A stretch of DNA of 64,000 nt from Anodontia alba (lineage: Eukaryota; Mollusca; Bivalvia; Lucinida; Lucinidae). The stretch lies in contig OZ024828.1 in the NCBI GenBank assembly GCA_964016985.1, forward strand, positions 27,162,581 through 27,226,580, given 5' to 3'. The stretch's first letter is position 1. Each line of letters starts with the position of its first letter. The position numbers were made by a program, and so were the translations under genes. A model generated the notes under the pieces. The model saw nothing but the letters and a program-made list of their open reading frames with translations. It was not told the origin of the DNA and made no database searches. Below are positions 44,601-55,227 of this stretch, piece by piece.

Positions 44601-46914
44601 AACAAGAGGCCCACGGGCCACGATACGCTCACCTGAGTGACATAGCCACTGCAGACATGCAGATGTTATGCAACATTTATCCAATCCTATCATCGCAACT
44701 AATGAAAATATCATCATTTGAGCAGTTCTTAGTTTTGAAGAAGAATATATGGGCCTGACAGTCAATGGAGCATGATCATGAATAAACTATCAATCACATT
44801 TCAACAGAAGGATCAATGTGAAATTTGGTGGAAATTGGCTAAGTGGTTTCTGAAGAATCGTGATTTTATACATGTAAACAGCACAGTGGCAGGGACATAT
44901 TATAAATATAAACCAGATGATGGCCATCTTAGATTTCCAATCAGAACAATTTTAACTACTGTTGATCTACAAGTCACTTCGATACTTTCAATATAAATGT
45001 ATATGGCCCACACAAATAGGGAAGCAAATTTGACCTTGGAGGTAAAAAGGTCAAATGTCAACATAAACCATCATTTGAGCAATTTTGGTAGATCTCCTGT
45101 CCCCTATAATTTGTGCAAAGATTAGGACCCAGGGCTTATTTGGTTATGGAGAAGAAGATTTTTAAAGGTTTTTACCATATATTGGCATGGCAGCCATTTT
45201 GATCAATGGACCATACCCATTTTAGCAATCTTTCATTCTCCTGCCCACGGAGGCACCGCATGAAATTTGAGCAACACTGGCCCGGAGGCTTCAGAGGAAA
45301 AGCCATTTGAAATTATCAACATTTTTTCCATACAAATGTATGGCGCCCATACAAATGCATACAGAAGCAAACTTGACCTCACCGTAAAAAGGTTAAATGT
45401 CAATGTATGACAATTATTTTAGCAACTTTGGTAGACCGCCCGTTCCAGATGATATATGCAAAGATTCAGCCACAAGCCATCCTCGGTTTTGGAAAATAAG
45501 ATTTTAAATGTTTTTTCCCATGCAAATGCATAAGGAAGCAACTTGACCTTGCCGTAAAAAGGTCAAATGTCAATGTATGACCATTATTTTAGCAACTTTG
45601 ATAGATCCCCTGTCCCCGATGATTTATGTAAATATTCAGCCCCAAAGCATCCTCTGTTCTAGAGAAGAAGATTTATAAAGGTTTTTACCATATATGGGCA
45701 TGGCGCCCATCTTGGTCAATGAACCGTGACCATTTTAGCAATCTTTTGTTCCCCCTACCTAAGGAGGCTCCATATGAAATTTGAGCAAAATTGGCCCAGA
45801 GGCTCCAGAGAAGAAGTTGTTTGAAATTCTGAACATTTTTCCCATACAAATGCATAAGGAAGCAAAATTGACCTTAACGTAAAAAGGTCAAATGTCAATG
45901 TACGACCATTATTTTAGCAATTTTGGTAGCCCTCTTGTTCCCGAAGATATATGCAAAGATTCAGCCATAAGGCATGCTCGGTTTTGGAGAAGAAGATTTT
46001 TAAAGGTTTTTCCCATACAAATGCACAGGGAAGCAAACTTGACCTTGCCGTAAAAAGGTCAAACGTCAACGTACGACAATTCTTTTAGCAATGTTGGTAG
46101 ACCTCCCGTCCTCGATGATTCCTGCCAAGGTTCAGCCCAAAGGCATTCTCGGTTCTGAAGGAGAAGATTTTTAAAGGTTTTTACCATATATGGGCGTGGC
46201 GGCCATCTTGGTCAACGGACCGTGACCATTTTAGCATTTTTTTGTTCCCCCACCCTAAGGAGGCTCCATATGAAATTTGAGCAAAATTGGCCCAGAGGCT
46301 CCAGAGGAGAAGTTGTTTGAAATTCTGGTCATTTTTCCCATTCAAATGCATAAGGAAGCAAAATTGACCTTAACGTAAAAAGGTCAAATGTCAATGTACG
46401 ACCATTATTTTAGCAATTTTGGTAGCTCTCCTGTTCCCAAAGATATATGCAAAGATTCAGCCATAAGGCATGCTCGGTTTTGGAGAAGAAGATTTTTAAA
46501 GGTTTTTCCCATACAAATGCATAGGGAAGCAAACTTGACCTTGCCGTAAAAAGGTCAAACGTCAACGTACGACAATTCTTTTAGCAATTTTGGTAGACCT
46601 CCCGTCCCCGATGATTCCTGCAAAGGTTCAGCCACAAGGCATTCTCGGTTCTGGAGAAGAAGATTTTTAAAGTTTTTACCATATATGGGCGTGGCGGCCA
46701 TCTTGGTCAACGGACCGCGACCATTTTAGCAATTTTTCTTTCCCCCACCCTAAGGAGGCTCCATATGAAATTTGAGCAAAATTGGCTCAGCGGTTTCAGA
46801 GGAGAAGTCGTTTGAAAATGTTAACGGACGGACGCACGGACGGACGCACGGACAGACGACGGATGAAAAGTGATCACAATAGCTCATCCTGAGCAGAGCT
46901 TAGGTGAGCTAAAA
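44601..46914. mobile_element. Hairpin-flanked tandem element with a 497-bp higher-order repeat
   Basis: Head ACAAGAGGCCCACGGGCCAC is a hairpin, followed by GATACGCTCACCTGAG. The landmark CGTAAAAAGGTCAAA starts near 45388, 45549, 45876, 46050, 46375 and 46549, so spacings alternate between about 170 and about 325, a dimer of about 497 bp. The tail runs GGACGGACGCACGGACAG, then GTGATCACAATAGCTCATCC, a hairpin and GCTAAAAA. The empty site CCATGACAAAAACACCTGC is seen at 35425 and 43220. A 74-codon plus frame at 44772 is not recognised and lies outside the tandem part. Confidence 0.88.
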
Positions 46915-47099
46915 ACACATGCAAAGTTACAAAACGATCGGTTAGAAACTGTAAGAGGAGTTGCGTCAACAAACTACTCATCTCAATGTGTCTATGGACG
47001 GATGGAAGGACAGACGGACGGATGAACCCATTTCAATAATTCCCTTCAACTAACATTGGGGGACAATAAAGCTTTTGAGTGCCCATAAGAATGTAGGGT

Positions 47100-47290
47100 G
47101 ATAAACATTTAGCACTATCTGGGCAAAACAGCAAATGACTTTTTTTTATTTTAAATCTTTCCAGAAAATACGGTTTGGCTGTCTCCTTAGTACTAAAACA
47201 GCATAAAATGTCAAACCCTATTTTCTGGGAAAATTAGGGAAAAAAAAGCAAAATGTCTTCTGCTGAAAATTTTACCCAGTGTGCTAGCAT
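47100..47290. mobile_element. TTAACC-CTGCTGAAA MITE
   Basis: AAATACGGTTTGGCTGTCTC and ATGTCAAACCCTATTTTCTG are the arms, ending GCTGAAAATTTTACCCAG. The overlapping short frames at 47253-47557 have no recognisable domains. Confidence 0.65.
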
Positions 47291-47884
47291 CAGCACATTT
47301 GTTATTTCCATACAATCTAAACAGAGCAGTAAAGACTGCAATCAGACTACACGTGAAGGCTTTTACAGGTTTTCATACTTTAAATACAACAGTTTGGAGC
47401 ATTGCTCAACATTGTGTTGGGGGACCCAAGACCCTAGATAGGAGAGGACTAACACAAATATTTTTCTCATTTCATCACATACACACACAGTACTGGCCAA
47501 AACTAAGATATTTTCATGGTTTAAAACCAACATCTGCAATGGACTGTTAATTTGCATTTGGCTAAAAACAACTGCATTCTACCAACTACATGTATCATTA
47601 CAAGGCATGGGTATGAATTTCTGAGAACACACATGTGATATCTCCCTCATATAGTTCTCATGAAAACTGTTTGAAGCTAAGCATACTCAGTGCACACCTT
47701 TCATTTCTTACCATAATTTTTTTAATAATACAGTCACTTCTATTGCTGATGTCTGCCATATTGTGATGACATTACTGTGGTGTTTAATGACATCATTACA
47801 TTCAGTGACGTAAACCTTAATGGCGTATGTGACATTCATTACAACAAACCCATATCAAACACGTGAGAATTCTCAATTTTTATC

Positions 47885-48060
47885 TTACTCTGGGTAGGAT
47901 AACCTGGGTAGGATAAGAATTTCTATCCCAGGGTAAAACCCAGGATTTCCTTATCTGGTGTGCAAGAATAGAAAGTTCTGTGCCATGAAAAACCATACAG
48001 CCATGATCTCCTGATCCCAAGTCACGAGTGCTAACCACTCGGCCATCTGGATGTTTCTAA
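47885..48060 (-). mobile_element. tRNA(Leu/Ser)-like SINE
   Basis: The minus-strand head CATCCAGATGGCCGAGTGGT plus TAGCACTCGTGACTTGGG is strongly tRNA-like. It continues GATCATGGCTGTATGG and a body with TCCTGGGTTTTACCCTGGG, a small hairpin. Only the A-box half is well preserved. Confidence 0.68.
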
Positions 48061-48459
48061 GCTACATTATATATGAATAGTTTGGGTAGATACAACTGTA
48101 TCAGAAGATACCACATACATGTACTTACAGAAAAAGTGCAATCGATATAGCAAAAATCTCTATTGACAAAATTCTACTGTTTAGTTATGTTTATTTAATA
48201 TAGTTCATTCCAATGCATTTTTATTGACTTAAGAACCATGAATACATACGTTTGTAATCGGTACTCAGTGGTCCCGCTCTGGCAAGGCATCTAATTGCCT
48301 TGCCAAGATGAGGCTACCAGAGTAAAATTTTGTGAACAAATAAGAAAATATTAACAAGTTTTCATTGAAAAACAAGAAAAAAATGGGGTTGCAGTGCAAG
48401 GATGTTCTGACCTCACCCCCTTAAAAAGTTCACCCTGTACCATCACATGTACAGACATA

Positions 48460-48796
48460 CAGTTGACTCTCGCTATCTCGAACTCGCTTATCTCGAATAA
48501 CCGCTTATCTCGAAGTGAAAATCTGGTCCCTGTCAAAACATGAAAATCTAACAACATGTAAAAAATATTGTGGAAAAGAGGAGAAATTGCTCCTAAGGAG
48601 CAATTTCTCCTCTTTTCCACAATATTTTCAATACATGTATATCTCTAACTTCAAGAGTCCAATTAAACATATATTTGTTAAATGTGGTTAATCGAATTAG
48701 TTTTTCCTCTATTCTGCAAATCTGATATGTCGAAGTATGGATATCTCGATGTTTTTTAGAGAGTCCCTTGGAATTCGAAATAACGAGAGTCGACTA
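48460..48796. mobile_element. pogo/Tigger-like MITE with TA duplication
   Basis: CAGTTGACTCTCGCTATCTC at the left is mirrored by GAAATAACGAGAGTCGACT at the right, with TA on both sides (48458-48459, 48797-48798). TATCTCGAA words recur inside. A near-perfect hairpin, AATATTGTGGAAAAGAGGAG / CTCCTCTTTTCCACAATATT, occupies 48565-48630. No transposase remains. Confidence 0.82.
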
Positions 48797-49133
48797 TAAT
48801 TTGTACTCATATCCAAACACAAAGTACTCATACCCATATCTAAATGCCCCAGGCTATGCCTACGCCAGAAACACATAAATATTCTATGTAGGGTTATGGA
48901 GCAGACAAGGAAAATGAACATCGCAGTGCCACTTCACAAAATAATGATTGAAATCCAGATAGTTTCTCCTTTTTATTTCTAGAAAATAAGTTATGGGTAC
49001 TCACTAAAAGCATCTCAGAAAACTTGACCATGGTCAATTTTTGCAAAAGTGACTCACTGACTCAGATTCATACCATGTGACCTTAGGTAATTATTAGATG
49101 CACTCGGTGATGATGTTCGGTGGGTTGGTGGGT

Positions 49134-49428
49134 TGGAGTTTAATGGCCCAGTCAACACTATTAAAGTAATGTTGATCTGATCAGTTTACCTAACAACACT
49201 TTTCCTGGGCAGGCTTAGTCCTCTTGGAAGCTGACCAGTACTTGTGCACATTCTTTCTCCAAAAACTGACAACAGCTTTTTTTGAATCAGGTAAAGGGAG
49301 AGAATGACCATAATAGTATTTCATGATATATCTTTGCTAAAGAATGTTGTCAGACCCAAAGAGGATCGAACCTGCAACCTCCTGATCACCAGTTTGATGC
49401 GCATCGGACAGAGCCACCAAGGCCAGCT
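49134..49428 (-). mobile_element. tRNA-derived SINE, full length
   Basis: The minus-strand head AGCTGGCCTTGGTGGCTCTG contains the A-box region. The B box GGTTCGATCC is exact (49372-49363). The body and the CCCAGTCAACACTATT tail match the 5751, 52577 and 53301 copies. It may still hold an internal Pol III promoter. Confidence 0.87.
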
Positions 49429-49714
49429 ATGTTTGTTGGGAAGGGATGGGGCCATGGACATGGGAGCAGAGATAAAGCCTGACCTAGAACAATGGTGACC
49501 TATTATTATGGAAGGTGATCTGGGACAGTTGGATGCATGCATTAAGGAGGTTGAATAAAGGCAGTAATGAAGTTTGGGACTGGCCAAGCGTAGGAAGCAG
49601 ACATATGAGGATTTATTATTTAGGGTCACATGGACACACAAACAGATGGCTCATGAACAGACTGACACACTAACACCAAACTTAATCCCTCGTTTTGCAA
49701 GCAGACTCTCGTAA

Positions 49715-50060
49715 CTTTAGATAAGGTGCTTTTCCCATCCAAAACAATGATATTTATCTTACTGTGTGCTGCGCATATGTCTAAATAAGAGTGGGTATCA
49801 GGTAAATATTTTTCTTATTTCTCCACAAAAACATATAATGTGGTTACTCATTAGAAGTGCCTTGCCAAGGCAATTCTAATGAGTACCCACAACATATGTT
49901 TTTGTGGAGAAATAAGAAAAATATCAATTTTGGATTGAAAAAAGCATCTTATCAAGACCTATGGTTGTGATTTTTCATTAGAAATGTCTCAGTGAGGTGC
50001 TTCTGTTGAGTACCCAGAACTTATGTCTTTGCAAAGAAATAAAAAAACCTCTTCTCTGGA
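49715..50060. mobile_element. Two adjoining GTGGGTACTCATTAGAA MITE copies
   Basis: The first has TGGTTACTCATTAGAAGTGC / GGCAATTCTAATGAGTACCC at its centre. After AGACCTATG a second half-copy follows (TTCATTAGAAATGTCTCAGT / GTGCTTCTGTTGAGTACCC). Confidence 0.75.
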
Positions 50061-50119
50061 GCTTAGTGCATCACAAAAATTATCTTCTGAAGACATCCAT
50101 TATCTGGGCCAATGATAAA

Positions 50120-52175
50120 TGTTAACCCTTAAAGTGCTTATCACAAATGCAACAAACAACATTTTGATTTCCTTTTTGCATCATTTCAATATTTTCTGAG
50201 ATAAAAAGACTTTACATTTCATGTGAATCATCTGCTAGGCAGATGATTCACATGAAATGCCAAGTCTTACTTTCTCTGATAAATACTATAATAATAAAAT
50301 ACAAGAGTTGTCAGAAGACAACGCAACTCGCCGGAAAGGGCTGATCGGATAAGAAAACAATCTTTAAATATTAAAGTTTAAACGCAGAACTTAAACATAG
50401 CAGAAATGACGGAGTAGGAACAGACTTTGAAGTCGGAAGAATGTCAAACTGAGGGATGGGGTATATACTATTGAAACATCTTCCCTTAGGCTGGTGTGGA
50501 TGAAATATGAAAGCTATATCTTACATACTTCAGCAGCCATGTACACTTTTCAAAACTTAAACACAGCTATAAATGACAAAGTATGACCTGATCTTGACCT
50601 AGGCAGAAGGTCAAACTGAGGAAGGGGTGTCTACTATTGAAAGGTCTGACCTTAAGGTAGGTGTGGGCCAAATATATTGAAGCAGCATCTTGAATACTTT
50701 AGCAGTTATGAACACTTTTCAAAACTAAAACGCAAAACTTAAACATGGGTTTAAATGACAAAGTATAACCTGACCTTGACCTAGGCAGAAGGTCAAACTG
50801 AGGAAAAGGTCTGAGCTTTTGAAAGGTCTTACCCTACTATTGGTGTGGGCCAAATATTAAAGCAGTATCTTGAATACTTCAGCAGTTACAAACACTTTTC
50901 AAAACTTAAACGCAGAACTCGAACAAAGGTTCAAATGACAGTGTGACCTGACCTTGACCTAGGCAGGTCAAACTGAGGAAGAGGTGTGTGCTATTGAAAT
51001 TCTAGCCCAAAGGCTGGTGTGGGCAAAATATCAGAACTCTATCTTGAACACTTCAGCAGTTATGTACACTTCTCAAAACTTAAACGCAAAACTTAAACAT
51101 GGGTGTAAAAGACAAAGTAAGAACTGACCTTGACCTACATAAAGAGTCTATTTTGGGGACGGGGGTGTATGCTACTGAAAGGTCTTACCCTAAAGTACAT
51201 GTAGGTGTAGGCCTAATACAAATATGAAGGCAGTACCTTAAACAGTTAAAAAACTATTCAGCATTTACAAACACTTTTCAAAACTTAAATGCAGAACTCG
51301 AACATGGGTTCAAATGACAAAGTGTGACCTGACCTTGACCTAGGCAGGTCAAACTGAGGAAGAGGTGTGTGCTATTGAAAGGTCTAGCCCTAAGGCTAAT
51401 GTGGGCCAAATATTAGAACTCTATCTTGAACACTTCAGCAGTTATGTACACTTCTCAAAACTTAAACGCAAAACTTAAACATGGGTGGAAAAGACAAAGT
51501 AAGAACTGACCTTGACCTATATAAAGAGTCTATTTTGGGGATGGGGGTGTATGCTACTGAAAGGTCTTACCGTAAAGTAGGTGTAGACCAAATACAATAT
51601 GAAGGCAGTACCTTAAACAGTTAAAAAACTATTCAGCAGTTACAAACACTTTTCAAAACTTAAACGCAGAACTCGAACATGGGTTCAAATGACAAAGTGT
51701 GACCTGACCTTGACCTAGGCAGGTCAAACTGAGGAAGAGGGGTGTGCTATTGAAAGTTCTAGCCCAAAGGCTGGTATGGGCCAAATAGTAGAACTCTATC
51801 TTGAACACTTCAGCAGTTATGTACACTTCTCAAAACTTAAACGCAAAACTTAAACATGGGTGTAAAAGACAAAGTAAGAACTGACCTTGACCTACATAAA
51901 GAATCTATTTTGGGGATGGGGGTGTATGCTACTGAAAGGCCTTACCTTAAAGTAGGTGTAGGCCAAATATGAAGGCAGTACCTTAAACAGTTAAAAAACT
52001 ATGCACACATTTGAAAACTTAAACATTGTGCTAACGCGGACGCTGACTTGGACGCCAACAGATGCAGACGCCAACGCCTGGGTGACAACATAAGCTCACC
52101 AGGGACATAGTCCTGGCAAGCTAAAAATAAAATGTCATCTGCTAAAATTATGTTTAGCACTTTAAGAGTTAATAG
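50120..52175. mobile_element. TTAACC-CTGCTGAAA MITE split by a tandem element
   Basis: Left part 50120-50301 has the core CATGTGAATCATCTG / CAGATGATTCACATG; right part is AAAATGTCATCTGCTAAAAT to GCACTTTAAGAGTTAA. The insert is 50302-52123. Confidence 0.83.
50302..52123. mobile_element. Hairpin-flanked tandem element, GTTGTCAGAAGACAAC type, complete
   Basis: Head ACAAGAGTTGTCAGAAGACA (hairpin GTTGTC/GACAAC), then CTCGCCGGAAAGGGCTGATC. The landmark GACCTGACC (or GAACTGACC) recurs at roughly 50584, 50767, 50945, 51126, 51326, 51508, 51701 and 51883, a period near 180-200 with an outer dimer of about 375-380. The tail GACGCCAACGCCTGGGTGAC leads to ATAAGCTCACC, a CCAGGGACATAGTCCTGG hairpin and AAGCTAAAAA. 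Complete version of the family at 43248. Confidence 0.9.
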
Positions 52176-52322
52176 ATATGAAGATAATTATAACTACCGG
52201 TAGAATGCATTTTGGAGCCAATATTTCTGCACTCTGGCATGACACTGCACAGCTGCTTTTGTTCAATTCATAATGGTAATTTCATACTCCTTTAACTGTT
52301 TTAGGTAATCACACGGCATTTT

Positions 52323-52556
52323 TCCATATTTGCCCTAAATATTTTGACAGCAGTTTAAACCCTTTGCCAGACTTTTCCACAACAACTGAACAAGTCTATT
52401 TCACTACCCGTTGTCTATTGATGTCTAAAAACTGCTAAATGAGTAGTAAACAATGAAGACCCTGATCGGACAGCAATAGCATATTCTGACACATCTGAAC
52501 AGGGGCTACACTGTTTGCTCAGGTGTACAAATCAAGAGGATCAGGGCAAATATGGT
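52323..52556. mobile_element. GGGTAAATATGGTA-type MITE
   Basis: TCCATATTTGCCCTAAATAT at the left and CAGGGCAAATATGGTA at the right. GAAGACCCTGATCGGACAGC / CATCTGAACAGGGGCTACAC is the core. Confidence 0.8.
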
Positions 52557-52576
52557 ACTGCTATTGTTTCAGATAC

Positions 52577-52855
52577 ATTTTGTTTGTGTTGAGGTTTTAC
52601 AGCCCAGTCACCCAATGGGGTCATGTCGAGTGTGGTCAGTTTACCTAACCACACTTTTACTTGGCAGGTTTAGACCCCTAAGTGGTTAACCAATCTTGTG
52701 CACATTCTTTTGCCAGAAACTGACAACTGTCCTTCATGAATCAGCATAAGGGAGAGAATAACCATAGAAAATATTTCGTGGTCAATCTCCACAAAAGAAT
52801 GTTGCCAACCTGGTGGAGGTCAAACCCTCAACCTCCTGATCACCATTTGGACATG
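52577..52855 (-). mobile_element. tRNA-derived SINE
   Basis: Same family as 49134: TTTTACAGCCCAGTCACCC, GGTCATGTCGAGTGTGG, CAGAAACTGACAACTGTCC, ending at a degenerate head (minus GATCAGGAGGTTGAGGGTTT). Confidence 0.83.
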
Positions 52856-52865
52856 TTTCAGATAC

Positions 52866-53058
52866 ATACCGGTAGCTCCAGATAAGATAATTTTTCAACT
52901 AAAATTGTTATTTTTCTTATTTCTCCACGAAAATATTTGTTGTGGTACTCATTAGAAGCATCTTGCTGAGATGCTTCTGATGAGTACCCATAACATATGT
53001 TTTCATTGAGAAATAAGAAAAAATGTTTTCCTGATAACTCCTTTTATCTGGTTCTATG
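52866..53058. mobile_element. GTGGGTACTCATTAGAA MITE
   Basis: CTCCAGATAAGATAATTTTT at the left; GTGGTACTCATTAGAAGCAT / ATGCTTCTGATGAGTACCC stem; CTTTTATCTGGTTCTATG at the right. Confidence 0.83.
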
Positions 53059-53300
53059 ACATACAGTATGTGGAATTTGAATACATGAACCTCTTTGGGG
53101 TAAGATTACCAATCAAGGAGTTTCTCAGAGTTTAAAACCTATCGTATTCATTATCTATGTAAGGAACCTGAATTGCTTTGGCCTTGTACCAAATATGCAT
53201 TACATCACAATTTTGAAAAATAACATTTTTTACTTAACCCCAAGGTAACCCAGTGTATCTGTATATGCTTGCTTGGTTTGTCCTGGAGCACAAATGTCAT

Positions 53301-53593
53301 TGTGTTGAGGTTTTACAGCCCAGTCAACCCCATGGGGTCCTGTCAATCATGGTCAGTTTACCTAACCACATTTTTACTGAGCAGGCTTAGTCCTCTAAGC
53401 GGTTAGCCAGTATTGTGCACATTCTTTTGCCAGAAACTGACAACTTGCCCTTCTTGAATCAGTGGAAGAGAGAGAATGACAACAGAAAATTTTTCATTAT
53501 CAATATCTATGAAAGAATGTTGCCAACCCAGAGGGATCGTACTGCTGATCACCAGTCAAATGTGCATCCAACTGAGCCATCGAGGCTGGTGCT
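53301..53593 (-). mobile_element. tRNA-derived SINE
   Basis: Body as 49134; the head on the minus strand is ACCAGCCTCGATGGCTCAGT, TGGATGCACATTTGACTGG, with the B box eroded. The plus-strand frames at 53415 and 53476 are read through it. Confidence 0.83.
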
Positions 53594-54046
53594 CAAATGT
53601 CGTTTCTCTGGACAAATTGCTTTTTTTTTTCCTTCTTTTTTTTTATTCAAAAATGCATTTTTATTTGTTCACAATAATGATTTTCATATAGTAAATGTTC
53701 TAAAAATTTGAAATGTAAAATCTTAGTCTCAAACAAGAAAAATGTAACCCATTTTGCAAAATGAGGCAAATAACTAACCTAACTTTGCAAAACTGATTAC
53801 TTCCCTTTGCATCACCGGTGAGGACAGACCATAAATTTAGGTCTAACTATTGGCTTTTCTATTCAAATTTTAAAACATTTACCATACTAACTGGAATTGC
53901 CTCAATGACATAGTTTTTAATGAAAACCCACATGATTTGTAGAAAAATAATCAAAATACCAGTAACTATCTGAATAGGCTTTTTATCCGGGTTCATAAAT
54001 GCATGGAAATGAACAGGACTGGTAAAAGTTACTGGTATAAAAAGCT

Positions 54047-54287
54047 GGCCCGAGGTTATAAAACTTTTTCATGCTCAACTCAGCTGAGCATGAAATTTGT
54101 ACTGCTAATAATTCTCAAATTATTAATATTTGCAAATTCTTTCTTGCTAAACACAGCTGAGCATGAAAATTTCTCCGCTAATAAATATGAAAATGCCAAC
54201 TGTAGTTGGCATTTTCATATTTATTAGCAGAGAAAATTTCATGCTCAGCTGAGTTGAGCATGAAAAAAGTTTAATAACCTCGGGGCC
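54047..54287. repeat. Large palindrome with GGCCCGAGGTTAT ends
   Basis: GGCCCGAGGTTATAAAACTT is mirrored by AGTTTAATAACCTCGGGGCC. The centre ATGAAAATGCCAACTG / TAGTTGGCATTTTCAT is at 54201. CTCAGCTGAGCATGAAA words occur three times, so the left arm carries an extra duplicated segment. The 74-codon plus frame at 54003 is a by-product. Confidence 0.88.
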
Positions 54288-54292
54288 TGACT

Positions 54293-54533
54293 ACAGCTCC
54301 AGAGAAGAGGGACTATCAACATAATATTTTTCTTATTTCTCCACAAAAACGTTGTGGGTACTCATTAGAAGCGCCTTGGTAAAACATGTTGTCAGTACTT
54401 ATTAGAATGAGGCACTTCTAAAGCACAACCTTTTTACCAGGGCACTTCTAATGAGTACCCAAAACATGTTTTTAAGGAGAAATGAGAAATATATCAGAAC
54501 ATTTTAGTTAAAAAGATCACCTTATCTGGAGCA
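54293..54533. mobile_element. GTGGGTACTCATTAGAA MITE, expanded centre
   Basis: GTGGGTACTCATTAGAAGCG / GCACTTCTAATGAGTACCC arms enclose an extra inner repeat (GTCAGTACTTATTAGAATGA / GGCACTTCTAAAGC). CTCCAGAGAAGAGGG and CCTTATCTGGAGCAATG are the ends. It lies only 80 bp from USP exon 2. Confidence 0.8.
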
Positions 54534-54612
54534 ATGAATTCTGACTAAAATAAGGTGACTTATAAACAGCTTATACCAATCTGTAAAATGTGTTGGCAAG
54601 GAAAATACTTAC

Positions 54613-54693
54613 AAGACAGCGCACTAATGTTATACTCTACACAGGTGATTCCATAGACATAGTCATTCGGCTGTGCTATGTTCTTGAGATACC
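54613..54693 (-). CDS. Universal stress protein, internal exon 2
   Basis: An 81-bp exon below the size of most ORF searches. Acceptor TTGTTATCGCCAG is the complement of 54694-54706 and donor CTT|GTAAGT the complement of 54613-54607. It opens with GG, completing a TGG (Trp) codon if the previous exon ends in T. It then reads YLKNIAQPNDYVYGITCVEY, then NISALS and one base. In USPs the first helix ends in a W-Y-x-x-N motif and is followed by a second beta strand (D-x-V-x-L-x-H-V), which this matches: W-YLKN, then NDYVYGITCVEYN. The one-base phase fits exon 3 exactly. A chance exon with both borders, right phase and right motif is very unlikely. The first exon, with the strand-1 Asp, was not found up to 64000. 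Confidence 0.85.
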
Positions 54694-54853
54694 CTGGCGA
54701 TAACAAAAGTAGAAAATATGAGAATTATTTCAATCTTTTAATTTGCTGTATAAATTTCAGCACATAGTATCATCAATTATTTGGATTCTTAACAAGAGAC
54801 CTGAGAATTACATGTATGTTCACCAGAGCCACTGTGCAAGGGTGAACATACTT

Positions 54854-55057
54854 CTGTAAAACCTGTGTAAGACAGCCACCTTTGAAATTGACCTTAATGG
54901 TTGATGTGGAAAGGTGGTTGTCTTATAAAGGTACATGTCATGTAATTTTACTAGCAAAATTACATGACATGTACCTTTATAAGACAGACAACTTTTTCCA
55001 CATCAACCACTATTTAAAGTCAGTCTCGAAGGTGGTTCTCTTACACAGGTTTTACTG
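54854..55057. mobile_element. CTGTAAAACCTGTGTAAGA palindromic MITE
   Basis: The right end TCTTACACAGGTTTTACTG mirrors the left. The core ATAAAGGTACATGTCATGTA / TACATGACATGTACCTTTAT is a perfect hairpin around ATTTTACTAGCAAAAT. The ends recall the GGCTGTC wording of the 94-bp minisatellite. In USP intron 1. Confidence 0.85.
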
Positions 55058-55227
55058 TAATTGCAATCAGGCTAGGGTAAACACACTTATCTGGCAAGAA
55101 ATACGAGTCCTTGTCCACTGTCAAGAATCGAAATAATAAATTTGTTATAATGTGGAGCTTTTATCTGGGGCACAAACCAACAGAACATGGGGTCACAATG
55201 TTACCCAGTGCTGACTGACAATTAAGG

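Larger units (their letters stand above)
42747..47070. mobile_element. GACGTCATGGC tandem-core element, copy 2, multiply interrupted
   Basis: It has the same head as 33244 (GCAAGCGTCCCCTGACGTCA). Element segments are 42747-43247, 44520-44600 and 46915-47070; the end is GGACAGACGGACGGATGAAC and CTAACATTGGGGGACAA. Between the segments lie two hairpin-flanked tandem elements and one SINE. Confidence 0.83.
6600..54612 (-). other. USP intron 2, about 48 kb
   Basis: This is everything between the exon 2 donor (GTAAGT, complement of 54612-54607) and the exon 3 acceptor. It is filled with the mobile elements listed separately. Stretches with nothing recognised are 7281-7739, 10641-10900, 17846-18100, 19311-19830, 21840-21950, 23560-24429, 25536-25870, 29430-30030, 30720-32990, 36261-37600, 42321-42740 and 53059-53300. 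Introns this long are unusual for a gene of some 150 codons and here result from accumulated insertions. Confidence 0.75.

Noticed and set aside
49321..49641. 106-codon minus-strand frame
   Set aside because: It overlaps the tRNA-derived SINE at 49134-49428 and continues into non-conserved DNA.
53415..53711. 98-codon plus-strand frame
   Set aside because: Its first two thirds are antisense SINE, the rest is a T-rich tract.
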